DNA of 64,000 nucleotides. Origin: Haliea sp. GTDB lineage: Bacteria > Pseudomonadota > Gammaproteobacteria > Pseudomonadales > Halieaceae. The stretch lies in contig JADJAL010000038.1 in the NCBI GenBank assembly GCA_016704305.1, positions 1 through 64,000 on the forward strand. The letters run 5' to 3'. The notes under the pieces were generated by a model, which worked only from the letters and a program-made list of their open reading frames with translations, had not been told where the DNA came from and made no database searches. Shown here in pieces: positions 10,204-18,336 of this stretch; position 1 is the first letter of the stretch; every line of letters starts with the position of its first letter. Position numbers and translations under genes: made by a program.

Positions 10204-11847
10204 GTGTCTGACGGCGCGGCGCTGGCGCCGTTGCGCCACCCGGCGTTCTTCCGCATCTGGGCCGCCAGTCTCCTGTCGAACTTCGGCCAGTTGATCCTGG
10301 GCGTCGGCGTCGCGTGGGAAATGACCCGCCTCACGTCACAGCCCGGCATGGTCGCGCTGGTGCAGACCGCGATGATGCTGCCGCTGATGCTGGTGGCGCT
10401 GCCGGCCGGCGCGATTGCCGATATGTTTGATCGCAAAAAGGTGGCGATGGCCGGGCTGGGCATTGCCGCGTTTTTCGGCGCGGCGCTCTCCGCGCTCGCG
10501 TTCTACGACCTGACGACACCCTGGCTATTGCTGTGCTTCTGTTCGCTGATCGGCACCGGTGTCGCGCTGTACAACCCGGCGTGGCAATCGGCCATTGGCG
10601 AACAGGTGCCCTCCGCCCAACTCCCCGCCGCCATCGCGCTGAACACCATCAGCTACAACGTGGCGCGCAGTTTTGGCCCGGCCATTGGCGGCTTTATCGT
10701 GCTCGCCGCCGGCGCGCAGGCGGCGTTCGCGTTCAACGCGCTGGCGTATCTGCCATTGCTGCTGGCCTTTGTACTGTGGCGACGCACCCGGCTGCCCTCG
10801 CGATTGCCCCCGGAGCGCATCACGCGCGCGATGGTGTCCGGCGTGCGCTACGCGTTCCACTCCCACCCGATTCGCACCGTGCTCATTCGCTCCTTCACGT
10901 TCGGGTTTGCCGGCGCAACCGCTACCGCGCTCGCCCCGCTGATCGCCAAGGAATTGCTCGGCGGCAACGCGAGCACCTTTGGCATTTTGCTCGGCGCCGG
11001 AGGCGTTGGCGCTGTGATTGGCGCCCTGCTGATCAACACGTTTCGCGCGCACGTTGGCACGGAAAAGGCGTGCTCTTCCCTTGCGATCCTGAGCGGCCTT
11101 GCGTTGATCACCGTGGGGCTCAGCCGCTCGCTGCCCCTGACCTGCCTGGGCATGTTGCTGGCGGGCGGCGCCACCATGCTGACCATTTCCCTGTTGAACA
11201 TCTCGGTGCAGCTCTGTGCGCCGCGCTGGGTCACGGCGCGCGCGCTGTCGCTGTTTTCTTCATTGCTGACCGGCGGCATCGCCTGCGGCGCCTGGTTCTG
11301 GGGGACAGTTGCCAATCACTGGTCCATCGACATCGCGATCATCGCCTCCGGCGCGCTGATGCTCTGCTTGCCGGTGTTCGCGCTGTTCCTGCGTTTACCC
11401 GAGGTAACGCATCTCGGCGCGGAGTCGGCCAACATCGAGGGCGAGCCCGAAGTGGGGCTTGCCATCACGATGCGCTCCGGACCTATCGTGATCGAGGTCG
11501 AATACCGCGTCGAGCCAGATAATGCGCGCGCTTACTACACCGCGATGCTCGAGCTGCAAAAAGTGCGCCTGCGCAACGGCGGCTTCAACTGGTCGATCGC
11601 GCGAGACATCGGCGACCCCGCGCTGTGGACGGAGCGCTTTCATTTCCCGACGTGGGGCGACTATTTGCACATGCGGGATCGCTTTACGCAGGCGGATATG
11701 CAGGCGCAGGCTGCCGCCAGCGCGCTCACAGTGGACGGAAAAATCTCCCGCATCCGGCGCGGCCTGGAACGCCCCTTCGGGTCAGTGGGCTGGAAGGCCG
11801 GCACGCCGGACCCGCAACAGGATTCGGTGGTGTACATGGGGCCGTAA
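10204..11847 (+). CDS. MFS transporter (MFS_3, enterobactin-exporter-like) with C-terminal soluble domain
   Basis: About 547 aa. Twelve hydrophobic segments fill residues 20-405, beginning LRHPAFFRIWAASLLSNFGQ, with the MFS motif ADMFDRKK after helix 2. A soluble tail of about 125 residues follows (VEYRVEPDNARAYYTAM and WGDYLHMRDR), as is usual for the MFS_3/transmembrane secretion effector group. Such proteins export siderophores or drugs from the inner membrane. GTG 10204 is chosen because it has an AGGCAG site upstream and starts right at the conserved region; GTG 10162 in the same frame has no ribosome site. It converges on the TetR gene. Confidence 0.85.
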   Translation: MSDGAALAPLRHPAFFRIWAASLLSNFGQLILGVGVAWEMTRLTSQPGMVALVQTAMMLPLMLVALPAGAIADMFDRKKVAMAGLGIAAFFGAALSALAFYDLTTPWLLLCFCSLIGTGVALYNPAWQSAIGEQVPSAQLPAAIALNTISYNVARSFGPAIGGFIVLAAGAQAAFAFNALAYLPLLLAFVLWRRTRLPSRLPPERITRAMVSGVRYAFHSHPIRTVLIRSFTFGFAGATATALAPLIAKELLGGNASTFGILLGAGGVGAVIGALLINTFRAHVGTEKACSSLAILSGLALITVGLSRSLPLTCLGMLLAGGATMLTISLLNISVQLCAPRWVTARALSLFSSLLTGGIACGAWFWGTVANHWSIDIAIIASGALMLCLPVFALFLRLPEVTHLGAESANIEGEPEVGLAITMRSGPIVIEVEYRVEPDNARAYYTAMLELQKVRLRNGGFNWSIARDIGDPALWTERFHFPTWGDYLHMRDRFTQADMQAQAAASALTVDGKISRIRRGLERPFGSVGWKAGTPDPQQDSVVYMGP

Positions 11848-11858
11848 TGTGGCGCGCG

Positions 11859-11881
11859 CCTGGGGCAGTTCGCCTGCCAGG
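11859..11881. terminator. Candidate bidirectional hairpin terminator
   Basis: Between the convergent MFS and TetR genes, CCTGGGGCAG and CTGCCAGG pair with one bulged G around a five-base loop. There is no T tract on either side, so intrinsic termination is uncertain. It may only be a transcript-stabilising hairpin. Confidence 0.3.
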
Positions 11882-11886
11882 CAAGT

Positions 11887-12468
11887 TCACTCCACGCCGA
11901 GCGTGTCGTGCAACGCAATGATCTCTTCAAGGATGCACGCCACGCGCTCTGGCGACAGCGGCTTGCGCTGTCGCAACCACCACGCCAATGTCTCCCTAAT
12001 GGCATTCACGGAGAGGATGGTTTTGAGTTCGGACATGGCCGGGCCCAGGGAATGGTTGTCCATGCCGGCGGCGATGTTGCGTGATATCGCCAGCAACTCC
12101 ACTTTGACCGCACTCGCGGCGCCGCCCGTCAGCAGCGTGGTCCACAGCTTCCTGTTGCCAAAGACATGCGTGCACAGCGCTGCACAGGCGGCCTGCGTGC
12201 TCTCTGACTTCATCACCGGCAACGTCAGGTTTACCAGGCGGCGAATTTCATCCGCCGCCAGGTCATTCAGCAGGGCTTCCTTGCCGGGGTAATGGCGATA
12301 AAACGTCGCATGGCCCACCCCGGCCGCGGCGGCGATCTCGCGAATGGAAATCTGGTCCAGGTTCTTGCGTTCCAGCAGTTTCAGGAACGCGGCGTACAGC
12401 GCATCCCGGGACCGCAGTTTGCGCGCATCCGTGGTGATTGCAGGATTGGCGGATGCCGCGCCTGGCAT
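11887..12468 (-). CDS. TetR/AcrR family transcriptional regulator
   Basis: 193 aa. The N-terminal helix-turn-helix is clear: ALYAAFLKLLERKNLDQISI, then REIAAAAGVGHATFYRHYPGK, which is the TetR recognition helix. The C-terminal half is the variable ligand domain. It starts two bases after the P450 stop, so it is the last gene of a ferredoxin-P450-TetR operon and probably controls that operon in response to its substrate. The repeated GTGAGACA elements upstream of the ferredoxin gene are possible binding sites, though TetR sites are normally palindromic and these are direct repeats. Confidence 0.88.
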   Translation of the reverse strand: MPGAASANPAITTDARKLRSRDALYAAFLKLLERKNLDQISIREIAAAAGVGHATFYRHYPGKEALLNDLAADEIRRLVNLTLPVMKSESTQAACAALCTHVFGNRKLWTTLLTGGAASAVKVELLAISRNIAAGMDNHSLGPAMSELKTILSVNAIRETLAWWLRQRKPLSPERVACILEEIIALHDTLGVE

Positions 12469-12470
12469 CG

Positions 12471-13757
12471 TCAGCTTTCGAGCACAAGATGGAGATTCGC
12501 CAGGCCGCGAATGATAAAACTGGGCTCGTACTCCAGGTGGCGATTACCGGGCGGTCCGTGCTTTTCTGCGCAGAGGCTGATGTGCGTGGTGTGCTGCAGG
12601 AAATGCTGCAGGATCGCGGCCACTTCCAGGCGTGCCAGCGGTGCGCCGGCACAGGTGTGCACACCGCGTCCGAAGGCGAGATGTTCCTTGATGCGCGGGC
12701 GGTTTAACCGAAATTCCTCGGGATTTTCCCAGCGCCGCGGATCGCGGTTGGCCGCCGCCAGTGCCACCGTGAGGCGCATGCCCGCGCGTATGTCCATGCC
12801 GCCGATCTTTGTGTCCCTGCGCGCGATGCGAAAGGTGGCCTTGGTGGAGCCCTCCAGGCGCAGCACCTCCTCCAGCATCGGCGGTATCAGGGCCGGGTCT
12901 TCACGCAGCTGTTGTTGCAGGGCGGGATCTTCCGCAATCCGGCGCATCGCATTGCTGAGCAGCTTGGCGCTGGTGTCCTGCCCGGCACCGAACAGGAAAC
13001 CGGATAACTTGACCATTTCCAGCAGGTCCGGCAATTCACCATCGGGATAGGTCGCTTGCGCCAGATGCGTGAGCACGTCATCCCGCGGATGCTCACGCCG
13101 ATCGTTGAGGTATTCAAAGAAGAACAGGCCCATGTACTCCAGCGGCGATAACTGCGGCGCGGCGCCCTCGTTCGCATCCTCCTTGTTCATATTGCCCGCC
13201 GGTGGCGCGGCATCGATCACCGCGCGAAATTTATCGCGGTCCTCGGGCGGCACGCCCAGTATTTCCGCGACCACCAGCGTGACGAACGGCGTGGCGATTT
13301 CATTCACGATTTCGCAGCGACCCCTGCTCACCGCCTCGCGCACCAGCTGGTCGGCAAAGTCATGCATGAACGTGTGGGTGGCCTTGAGGCGCGTCGGCGT
13401 GAACAAATTGCCGGCGATGGCACGCAGGTTGGCGTGTTGCATCCCGTCGTAACTGACCAGCAGATTCAACATCCCCAACTGCTCGCTAAACACGTCGAGC
13501 TGCGCGGAGATATCCGCACCTTCCGGCGTGAACGGTAGCGGATCACCCGCGCCCGAGGTGGAGATCGCAGAGGAGAAATCCCGGTTGTTGCGCAACACCT
13601 CCACCGCTTCCTCGAACCCCGTCACCAGCAGCACATCGCCCCCTCCCATCGGGTACACCGGCCCTTTGGCGTACATCTGCCGGAAGTACTCGTACGGGTC
13701 CAGCAGCAGGGATTGGTCAGTGAAGTAATCCTTGTGAATCAAAGCGTCTGCGTTCAT
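12471..13757 (-). CDS. Cytochrome P450
   Basis: 428 aa, typical of soluble bacterial P450s. The I-helix oxygen groove is LFGAGQDTSA, the K-helix ExxR is EEVLR, and the heme loop FGRGVHTCAGAPLAR places the axial thiolate at about Cys369. It monooxygenates a hydrophobic small molecule in the cytoplasm using electrons from a 2Fe-2S ferredoxin, whose gene lies 87 bases upstream in the same direction. No ferredoxin reductase gene is in the window, so reduction must come from elsewhere. Residues 150-170 (NKEDANEGAAPQL) form a polar loop. The CYP family cannot be assigned by eye. Confidence 0.93.
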   Translation of the reverse strand: MNADALIHKDYFTDQSLLLDPYEYFRQMYAKGPVYPMGGGDVLLVTGFEEAVEVLRNNRDFSSAISTSGAGDPLPFTPEGADISAQLDVFSEQLGMLNLLVSYDGMQHANLRAIAGNLFTPTRLKATHTFMHDFADQLVREAVSRGRCEIVNEIATPFVTLVVAEILGVPPEDRDKFRAVIDAAPPAGNMNKEDANEGAAPQLSPLEYMGLFFFEYLNDRREHPRDDVLTHLAQATYPDGELPDLLEMVKLSGFLFGAGQDTSAKLLSNAMRRIAEDPALQQQLREDPALIPPMLEEVLRLEGSTKATFRIARRDTKIGGMDIRAGMRLTVALAAANRDPRRWENPEEFRLNRPRIKEHLAFGRGVHTCAGAPLARLEVAAILQHFLQHTTHISLCAEKHGPPGNRHLEYEPSFIIRGLANLHLVLES

Positions 13758-13844
13758 TCGTCTCTATCCTGTCTGTCGGCGGCTATGCAGTCCGCCAGCG
13801 CGTGTGTCTGCCCGCCTGGTGAGTTGTCATTCGCGGCCCTGGAG

Positions 13845-14165
13845 TTACTCATCCTCGGGGGCAATCGTGACCAGCAAGCCCGCCAGCTGCTCGGTCAGGC
13901 GAACCTGGCAGGAGAGCCGCGACTGCTCGCAGCGGTGCGCGGAACCCGAGAGCAGGCCGTCTTCATCGTCGCTGACGGCGTCCAGGCGAGCGGCAAACGC
14001 GGGGTCGACGAAGACGTGGCAGGTGGCACAGGAACACACGCCACCGCACAGCGCCTGCAGCTCATGGATGCCGCCTTCGGTAATTGCCTGCATCAAGGTG
14101 GTGCCCGGTGTAAAGACGATACTTTGCTGATCCCCATCGCGGGTGATCACTCTGATTTCTGGCAT
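13845..14165 (-). CDS. 2Fe-2S ferredoxin, putidaredoxin/adrenodoxin type
   Basis: 106 aa. Cys39-x5-Cys45-x2-Cys48 (CGGVCSCATCHVF) and a fourth cysteine near residue 86 (LSCQVRL) are the ligands of a vertebrate/putidaredoxin-type cluster. It should carry electrons from an NAD(P)H reductase to the P450 encoded directly downstream. It is the first gene of the operon with P450 and TetR; three GTGAGACA-like repeats lie within 75 bases upstream of its ATG. The length is normal for the family. Confidence 0.92.
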   Translation of the reverse strand: MPEIRVITRDGDQQSIVFTPGTTLMQAITEGGIHELQALCGGVCSCATCHVFVDPAFAARLDAVSDDEDGLLSGSAHRCEQSRLSCQVRLTEQLAGLLVTIAPEDE

Positions 14166-14194
14166 GCACTGGCTCCGGCAACTTGGCGCTGACT

Positions 14195-14237
14195 GTAAGA
14201 CAACTGTGAGACAGGCTGTATCGTAAGAAGTGAGACA
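14195..14237 (-). promoter_or_regulatory. Three direct repeats upstream of the ferredoxin-P450 operon
   Basis: On the plus strand GTAAGACA (14195-14202), GTGAGACA (14206-14213) and GTGAGACA (14230-14237) repeat with centre spacings of 11 and 24 bases, about one and two helical turns. They lie 30-72 bases upstream of the ferredoxin start at 14165, where a promoter is expected. A regulator binding one face of the helix would fit. The site is inferred from sequence alone, and the binding protein is unknown. Confidence 0.4.
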
Positions 14238-14407
14238 GTGCGTGTCAATGCAGGCGGCAGGAAGGCACTGGCAACGCTGTTACAGCAGCACCAGCGCGCC
14301 ATCCGCGGCGGCGGATTGTCGGATCGCATCCAGCACCCCGGTGCACGCGACGCCATCGTGAAAGGTCGGTGGCTTTCTTTGAGTGCCGCCACACTTGGAA
14401 GACGTGC

Positions 14408-15760
14408 TCATGCAGCGGCCAACGGGAGCGACACAACGACCAGCAGTCCACCCTCCGGCCGATTCGAGATATGTATCTCACCCCCGTGGCGGTGCGCGAT
14501 GGCGCGGGTGATGGATAGTCCCAGGCCGACGCCGCCGGTTTGCCGATTGCGTGACGGTTCGCCGCGCTTGAAGGGCCGGAACATCTCCTCGATCTGTTCA
14601 GGGCTGATGCCCGGCCCGCTATCGGCGACGCTGACGATTGCGTTGCCCGCCTCGCGGCGCAGCGCGATCTGCGCGGTGCCGCCAAAATTCAGCGCATTGT
14701 CGACCAGGTTCTGGAACAACCTGTTCAGTTGCAGTTCGTCACCTTCAACCAGCACGGCCTCGGCTTGACTGTCGAACTGCACACGGTGGTGAATAGCTTG
14801 TTCATCCTCCGCGATGGCATGCAACAAAGCCGCGATATCAACAAGTTCATCGCCCCTTGCATGCCTGCCTTCGCGGGAGAACTCCAGCGCGTCGCTGATC
14901 ATCGCATTCATCTGTTCGATGTCGCGCTGCACGCTCTCGCTGACCGCCGGGGAGGCGGCTTCGACGCGAAAGGCGATACGCGACAGCGGCGTGCGCAGGT
15001 CGTGGGCGATCGCCGCGATCATCGCTTCGCGCTCGCGCAATTGTTCCTGTATGCGTATCTGCATCGCGTTCAGCGCGCGTGCCGCGATGCGCATTTCCTG
15101 CGGCCCCTGCTCCTGCAACAGCGGCGCCTGTTCGTCGCGACCGATCGCATCGGCAGCCGTGGCAAATTCATGCATCGGCCGGGAAAGCCTGCGCGCGAAC
15201 AGCCACGCAAGTGGCAGCAACACCGCCATGCTCAGCATCAGCACGGTCAGCGGTACGCGCAACTTCCAGCTGGTCGCCCAGAAAGGTGGAGGAACCTGCG
15301 CCACGCACCAGTAGTCCTCCCACTGCCGCGCGAACAGCAGCCCGCGCAGGAATACCGCCTCCTGCAAGCGGCCAGCGCGATTATCGATCGTGACATCCAC
15401 GGGACGATTGAGAACAATCTCGCTGCCTTCAGTCCAGCCCAGCCGCAACGACGATTCCGGCACGCCGAGCACCTGCGCCAGCTGGCTGTGCAACATCGGG
15501 TTGCTGCGCATCGTGTCGGGCAGGGTGGGCGCTGCGGGGCTGCGCGACAGTTCCAGGCTGCGCGCCTGCGCCGCTTCAGAAAGCACGGTGTCGCAGGCGG
15601 GATCAGCGAGCTGGCCTGCCAGGTCTGACAACGTAATCGCCTTGGTCTCGCGCGGCGGCAGCAGCATGAACGCGAAGAAGCTGACGAAATGCGCGAGTAC
15701 CAGCGCGCCCACCAACACCACGAGCGTCTGCCGAAAGAGTGTCGATTCACCGCGCATCAT
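14408..15760 (-). CDS. Sensor histidine kinase of an OmpR-type two-component system
   Basis: 450 aa. A first transmembrane helix at about residues 8-32 and a second near 160-185 flank a periplasmic sensor of about 125 residues. Then come a HAMP region, the H-box AIAHDLRTPLSR (phospho-His near 252), the N-box LVDNALNFGG, and DSGPGIS and GLGLSITRAIAHRHGG of the ATP site. It resembles the EnvZ/CpxA group. Its start overlaps the response-regulator stop by four bases, making it the last gene of the six-gene efflux operon. Its signal is probably a compound moved by the neighbouring transporter. Confidence 0.93.
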   Translation of the reverse strand: MMRGESTLFRQTLVVLVGALVLAHFVSFFAFMLLPPRETKAITLSDLAGQLADPACDTVLSEAAQARSLELSRSPAAPTLPDTMRSNPMLHSQLAQVLGVPESSLRLGWTEGSEIVLNRPVDVTIDNRAGRLQEAVFLRGLLFARQWEDYWCVAQVPPPFWATSWKLRVPLTVLMLSMAVLLPLAWLFARRLSRPMHEFATAADAIGRDEQAPLLQEQGPQEMRIAARALNAMQIRIQEQLREREAMIAAIAHDLRTPLSRIAFRVEAASPAVSESVQRDIEQMNAMISDALEFSREGRHARGDELVDIAALLHAIAEDEQAIHHRVQFDSQAEAVLVEGDELQLNRLFQNLVDNALNFGGTAQIALRREAGNAIVSVADSGPGISPEQIEEMFRPFKRGEPSRNRQTGGVGLGLSITRAIAHRHGGEIHISNRPEGGLLVVVSLPLAAA

Positions 15761-16437
15761 GCGTTGATCGGCAGCGTGAACGTGTAGCCTTCATTGCGCG
15801 CCGTGCGGATTGGCGCGTCCCGGCCGAGCTTCTTGCGCAGGCGACTGACGATCACGTCGACCGAGCGGTCGTAGACGGGCGCCTCGGAGCCCTTGGTCAT
15901 GTCGATCAACTGGTCGCGCGTCAGCAGTTGCTGCGGATGATCCAGAAACGCGTTGAGCACGCGAAATTCCGCATCGGTCAGTGACACGGCTTCTCCGTGG
16001 CGCGTCAGCGTCCGCTGCACTTGGTCCAGCGTCCAGTGGCCGAAGCAGCGCACCGGGCCGGTGGGCGCAGGATCATTGCGCCGCAGCACCGCGCGCACAC
16101 GCGCCAGCAATTCGCGCGGGTTGCAGGGCTTGGGCAGGTAATCATCCGCGCCGAGTTCAAGCCCGACGATGCGGTCGGTATCACTGCCGAGCGCCGACAA
16201 CATGATGATCGCCGGACGGTTGGGACGGTTGAGTCGACGCAACACGGCAAGGCCGTCCTCTTCCGGCATCATCAGGTCGAGCACGATGCAGTCGTAATCG
16301 CCCTGCGCCAGCTGCGCATCCATTTCACGGCTGTTGGCTGCGCCGCTAACGTCATAGCCGTTGGACGCCAGGTAATCACAGATCAGCCCGCGCAGGTCCG
16401 CATCGTCGTCCACCACCATCACCCTGGGCGCTGTCAT
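15757..16437 (-). CDS. OmpR/PhoB family response regulator
   Basis: 226 aa. Receiver domain with the acidic pair DDD at 10-12, phospho-acceptor Asp54 (IVLDLMMPEEDG) and the LPKP lysine near 103. The C-terminal winged helix has RTLTRHGEAVSLTDAEFRVL and SRLRKKLGRDAPIRTARNEGYTF. It is a DNA-binding partner of the kinase that overlaps its 3' end, and its own start overlaps the permease gene by four bases. It most likely regulates this efflux operon. Confidence 0.95.
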   Translation of the reverse strand: MTAPRVMVVDDDADLRGLICDYLASNGYDVSGAANSREMDAQLAQGDYDCIVLDLMMPEEDGLAVLRRLNRPNRPAIIMLSALGSDTDRIVGLELGADDYLPKPCNPRELLARVRAVLRRNDPAPTGPVRCFGHWTLDQVQRTLTRHGEAVSLTDAEFRVLNAFLDHPQQLLTRDQLIDMTKGSEAPVYDRSVDVIVSRLRKKLGRDAPIRTARNEGYTFTLPINA

Positions 16438-17639
16438 TCGTGCCTCAATGCTTCAATCGGGTTGAGCGAGGCGGCGCGCTTCGCGGGAACGTAGCCGAAC
16501 AGTATCCCCACCAGCGCGGAGAAAACGAAGGCCAGCGCGGCGATGCCGAAGTCGAACGTAAACGGCAGGTCCACCGCCATCGCGATCAACAGCGTGGCGA
16601 CAAAGGACACCACGAGGCCTATGAGGCCACCGATCGCGGAGAGCGTGACGGCCTCGATCAAAAACTGCATCAGCACCTCGCGCCTTACCGCGCCGATCGC
16701 GAGCCGTATGCCGATCTCGCGCGTGCGCTCGGTGACCGACACCAGCATGATGTTCATGATGCCGATGCCGCCCACGACCAGGCTCACGGCCGCTACCGCG
16801 CCAAGGAACATGGTCAGGGTGCGGGTGGTGCCCGACAGCGTGTCCGAGAGTTGCTTGGAATCGAAGATACGGAAATCGTCTTCCATGCCGTGGCGCAGAT
16901 GGCGGCGCTCGCGCAGCAGCGAGGTGATCGCATCGCCGATTGCCGCGCTGTCAAACTGCTGGTCGACGGCGATCAGGATCGTTTGCACATCCTGGTTGCC
17001 GGTGAGGCGTCGCATCGCGGTCTTGAGCGGCATGACCACCTGGTCGTCGGTGTCCTGGCCAAAGCCACCCTGCCCGCGCTTCTCCAACACGCCGATGATC
17101 CGGCAACTGACATCGTTAAGCCGCAGGCTCTTGCCCAGCGACTCGGCATTGCGAAAAAGATTTGCGCGCACGGTCTCCCCGATAACGCAGACGGACTTGC
17201 CGGCGGCGAGTTCCGCATCACTGAAGATGCGACCCGCGGCCAGCTCCAGGTTGGACGCGTGGAAATACCCGTTGGTGGTGCCCGCTACCGTGGTGGACCA
17301 GTTCTGCGCCTCGTAGATGGCAGTGGCCTGCGCGGACGTCTGCGGCGCGACAATGCGCAGCCCGGCGATCTGTGTACGGACTGCCTCCACATCGTCGAGG
17401 TCGAAAAACGCGGGCCGCGCGCCGCCGCCGCGACCGAATCCCGAACCGGGGCGAATCGTCAGCAGGTTGGTGCCCAGGCTGGAGACCTGCTCCTGCACGG
17501 ATTGCGTTGCACCGTTGCCCAGCGACACCATGGTGACCACGGAGGCCACGCCGATGATGATACCGAGCGTGGTCAGGAAGGAGCGCAGCTTGTGCCGCCG
17601 GATCTCCTTGAGTGCGAGCAGCAGGCTAGTTCCGAACAC
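16434..17639 (-). CDS. ABC transporter permease, MacB-like
   Basis: 401 aa. The N-terminal amphipathic and transmembrane start ALKEIRRHKLRSFLTTLGIIIGVAS, a large periplasmic domain, and a C-terminal FtsX block (GGIGIMNIMLVSVTERTREIGIRLAIGA) are the MacB layout without the fused ATPase. It works as a mechanotransmission permease that drives periplasmic substrates out through an adaptor and a TolC-like channel. It is encoded between the ATPase (14-base overlap) and the response regulator (4-base overlap). The substrate could be a macrolide-like compound, a lipopeptide or a protein. Confidence 0.93.
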   Translation of the reverse strand: MFGTSLLLALKEIRRHKLRSFLTTLGIIIGVASVVTMVSLGNGATQSVQEQVSSLGTNLLTIRPGSGFGRGGGARPAFFDLDDVEAVRTQIAGLRIVAPQTSAQATAIYEAQNWSTTVAGTTNGYFHASNLELAAGRIFSDAELAAGKSVCVIGETVRANLFRNAESLGKSLRLNDVSCRIIGVLEKRGQGGFGQDTDDQVVMPLKTAMRRLTGNQDVQTILIAVDQQFDSAAIGDAITSLLRERRHLRHGMEDDFRIFDSKQLSDTLSGTTRTLTMFLGAVAAVSLVVGGIGIMNIMLVSVTERTREIGIRLAIGAVRREVLMQFLIEAVTLSAIGGLIGLVVSFVATLLIAMAVDLPFTFDFGIAALAFVFSALVGILFGYVPAKRAASLNPIEALRHE

Positions 17640-18336
17640 GGATCGATTCCTCCCGCTGCTCTATCGCCAGCACCAGCCCATCCTTGAAGCGCACGATGGT
17701 GTGCGCGTAAGCCGCCATCTCCGCCTCGTGCGTGACCATCACGATACTGATGCCGCCATCCCGGTTGAGCGCGGACAGCAGCTGCATGATTTCAACGCTG
17801 CGTTCACTGTCGAGATTGCCTGTCGGTTCGTCGGCCAGCAGCACCTGCGGCTCGGTCACCAGCGCGCGCGCAATCGCCACCCGCTGTTGCTGTCCGCCGG
17901 ATAATTCCGACGGCGTGTGTTTTGCCCAGGCGGTGAGTCCGACGCGGTCCAGCGCGGCCATCGCACCCTTATGGCGTGCCGCGCGGGATTCGCCGCGATA
18001 CAGCAATGGCAGTTCGACGTTCTCTAGCGCGCTGGTGCGCGCCAGCAGATTAAAGCCCTGGAACACGAAACCGATGTAGCGTCGCCGCAACAGCGCGCGC
18101 TGGTCCTGCGTGAGGCGTTCCACCGGGTGCCCCAGGAAGCGATAGCTGCCGGTGGAAGGTGTGTCGAGGCAACCGAGGATGTTCATCATGGTGGATTTAC
18201 CGGAGCCGGAAGAGCCCATCACCGCGACAAAGTCGCCCGACTCGACATCGAAATCAACGCCGCGCAGCGCCTTGAAGGCGTTCGGGCCGGAGCCGAACAC
18301 CTTGGTCAGGCCGCGCACCTCGATCAGGCGTGTCAT
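17626..18336 (-). CDS. ABC transporter ATP-binding protein, MacB/LolD-like
   Basis: 236 aa. Walker A GSSGSGKST at 41-49, signature LSGGQQQR at 145-152, Walker B VLLADEP at 165-171 followed by TGNLDSE, and the H-loop VTHEAEMA. This is the separate ATPase of a MacAB-type exporter; it powers the permease whose gene it overlaps by 14 bases. The start overlaps the adaptor stop by four bases. The GNLDSE after Walker B is typical of the LolD/MacB/FtsE branch. Confidence 0.94.
   Translation of the reverse strand: MTRLIEVRGLTKVFGSGPNAFKALRGVDFDVESGDFVAVMGSSGSGKSTMMNILGCLDTPSTGSYRFLGHPVERLTQDQRALLRRRYIGFVFQGFNLLARTSALENVELPLLYRGESRAARHKGAMAALDRVGLTAWAKHTPSELSGGQQQRVAIARALVTEPQVLLADEPTGNLDSERSVEIMQLLSALNRDGGISIVMVTHEAEMAAYAHTIVRFKDGLVLAIEQREESIRVRN

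Noticed and set aside
14147..14392. 81-codon minus-strand frame upstream of the ferredoxin gene
   Set aside because: Overlaps the ferredoxin start and the repeat region; no ribosome site, no motif, Ser/Pro/Cys-rich composition.
16440..17687. 415-codon open frame on the plus strand across the MacB-like permease
   Set aside because: Shadow frame of a well-supported permease; no ribosome site or recognisable domain.
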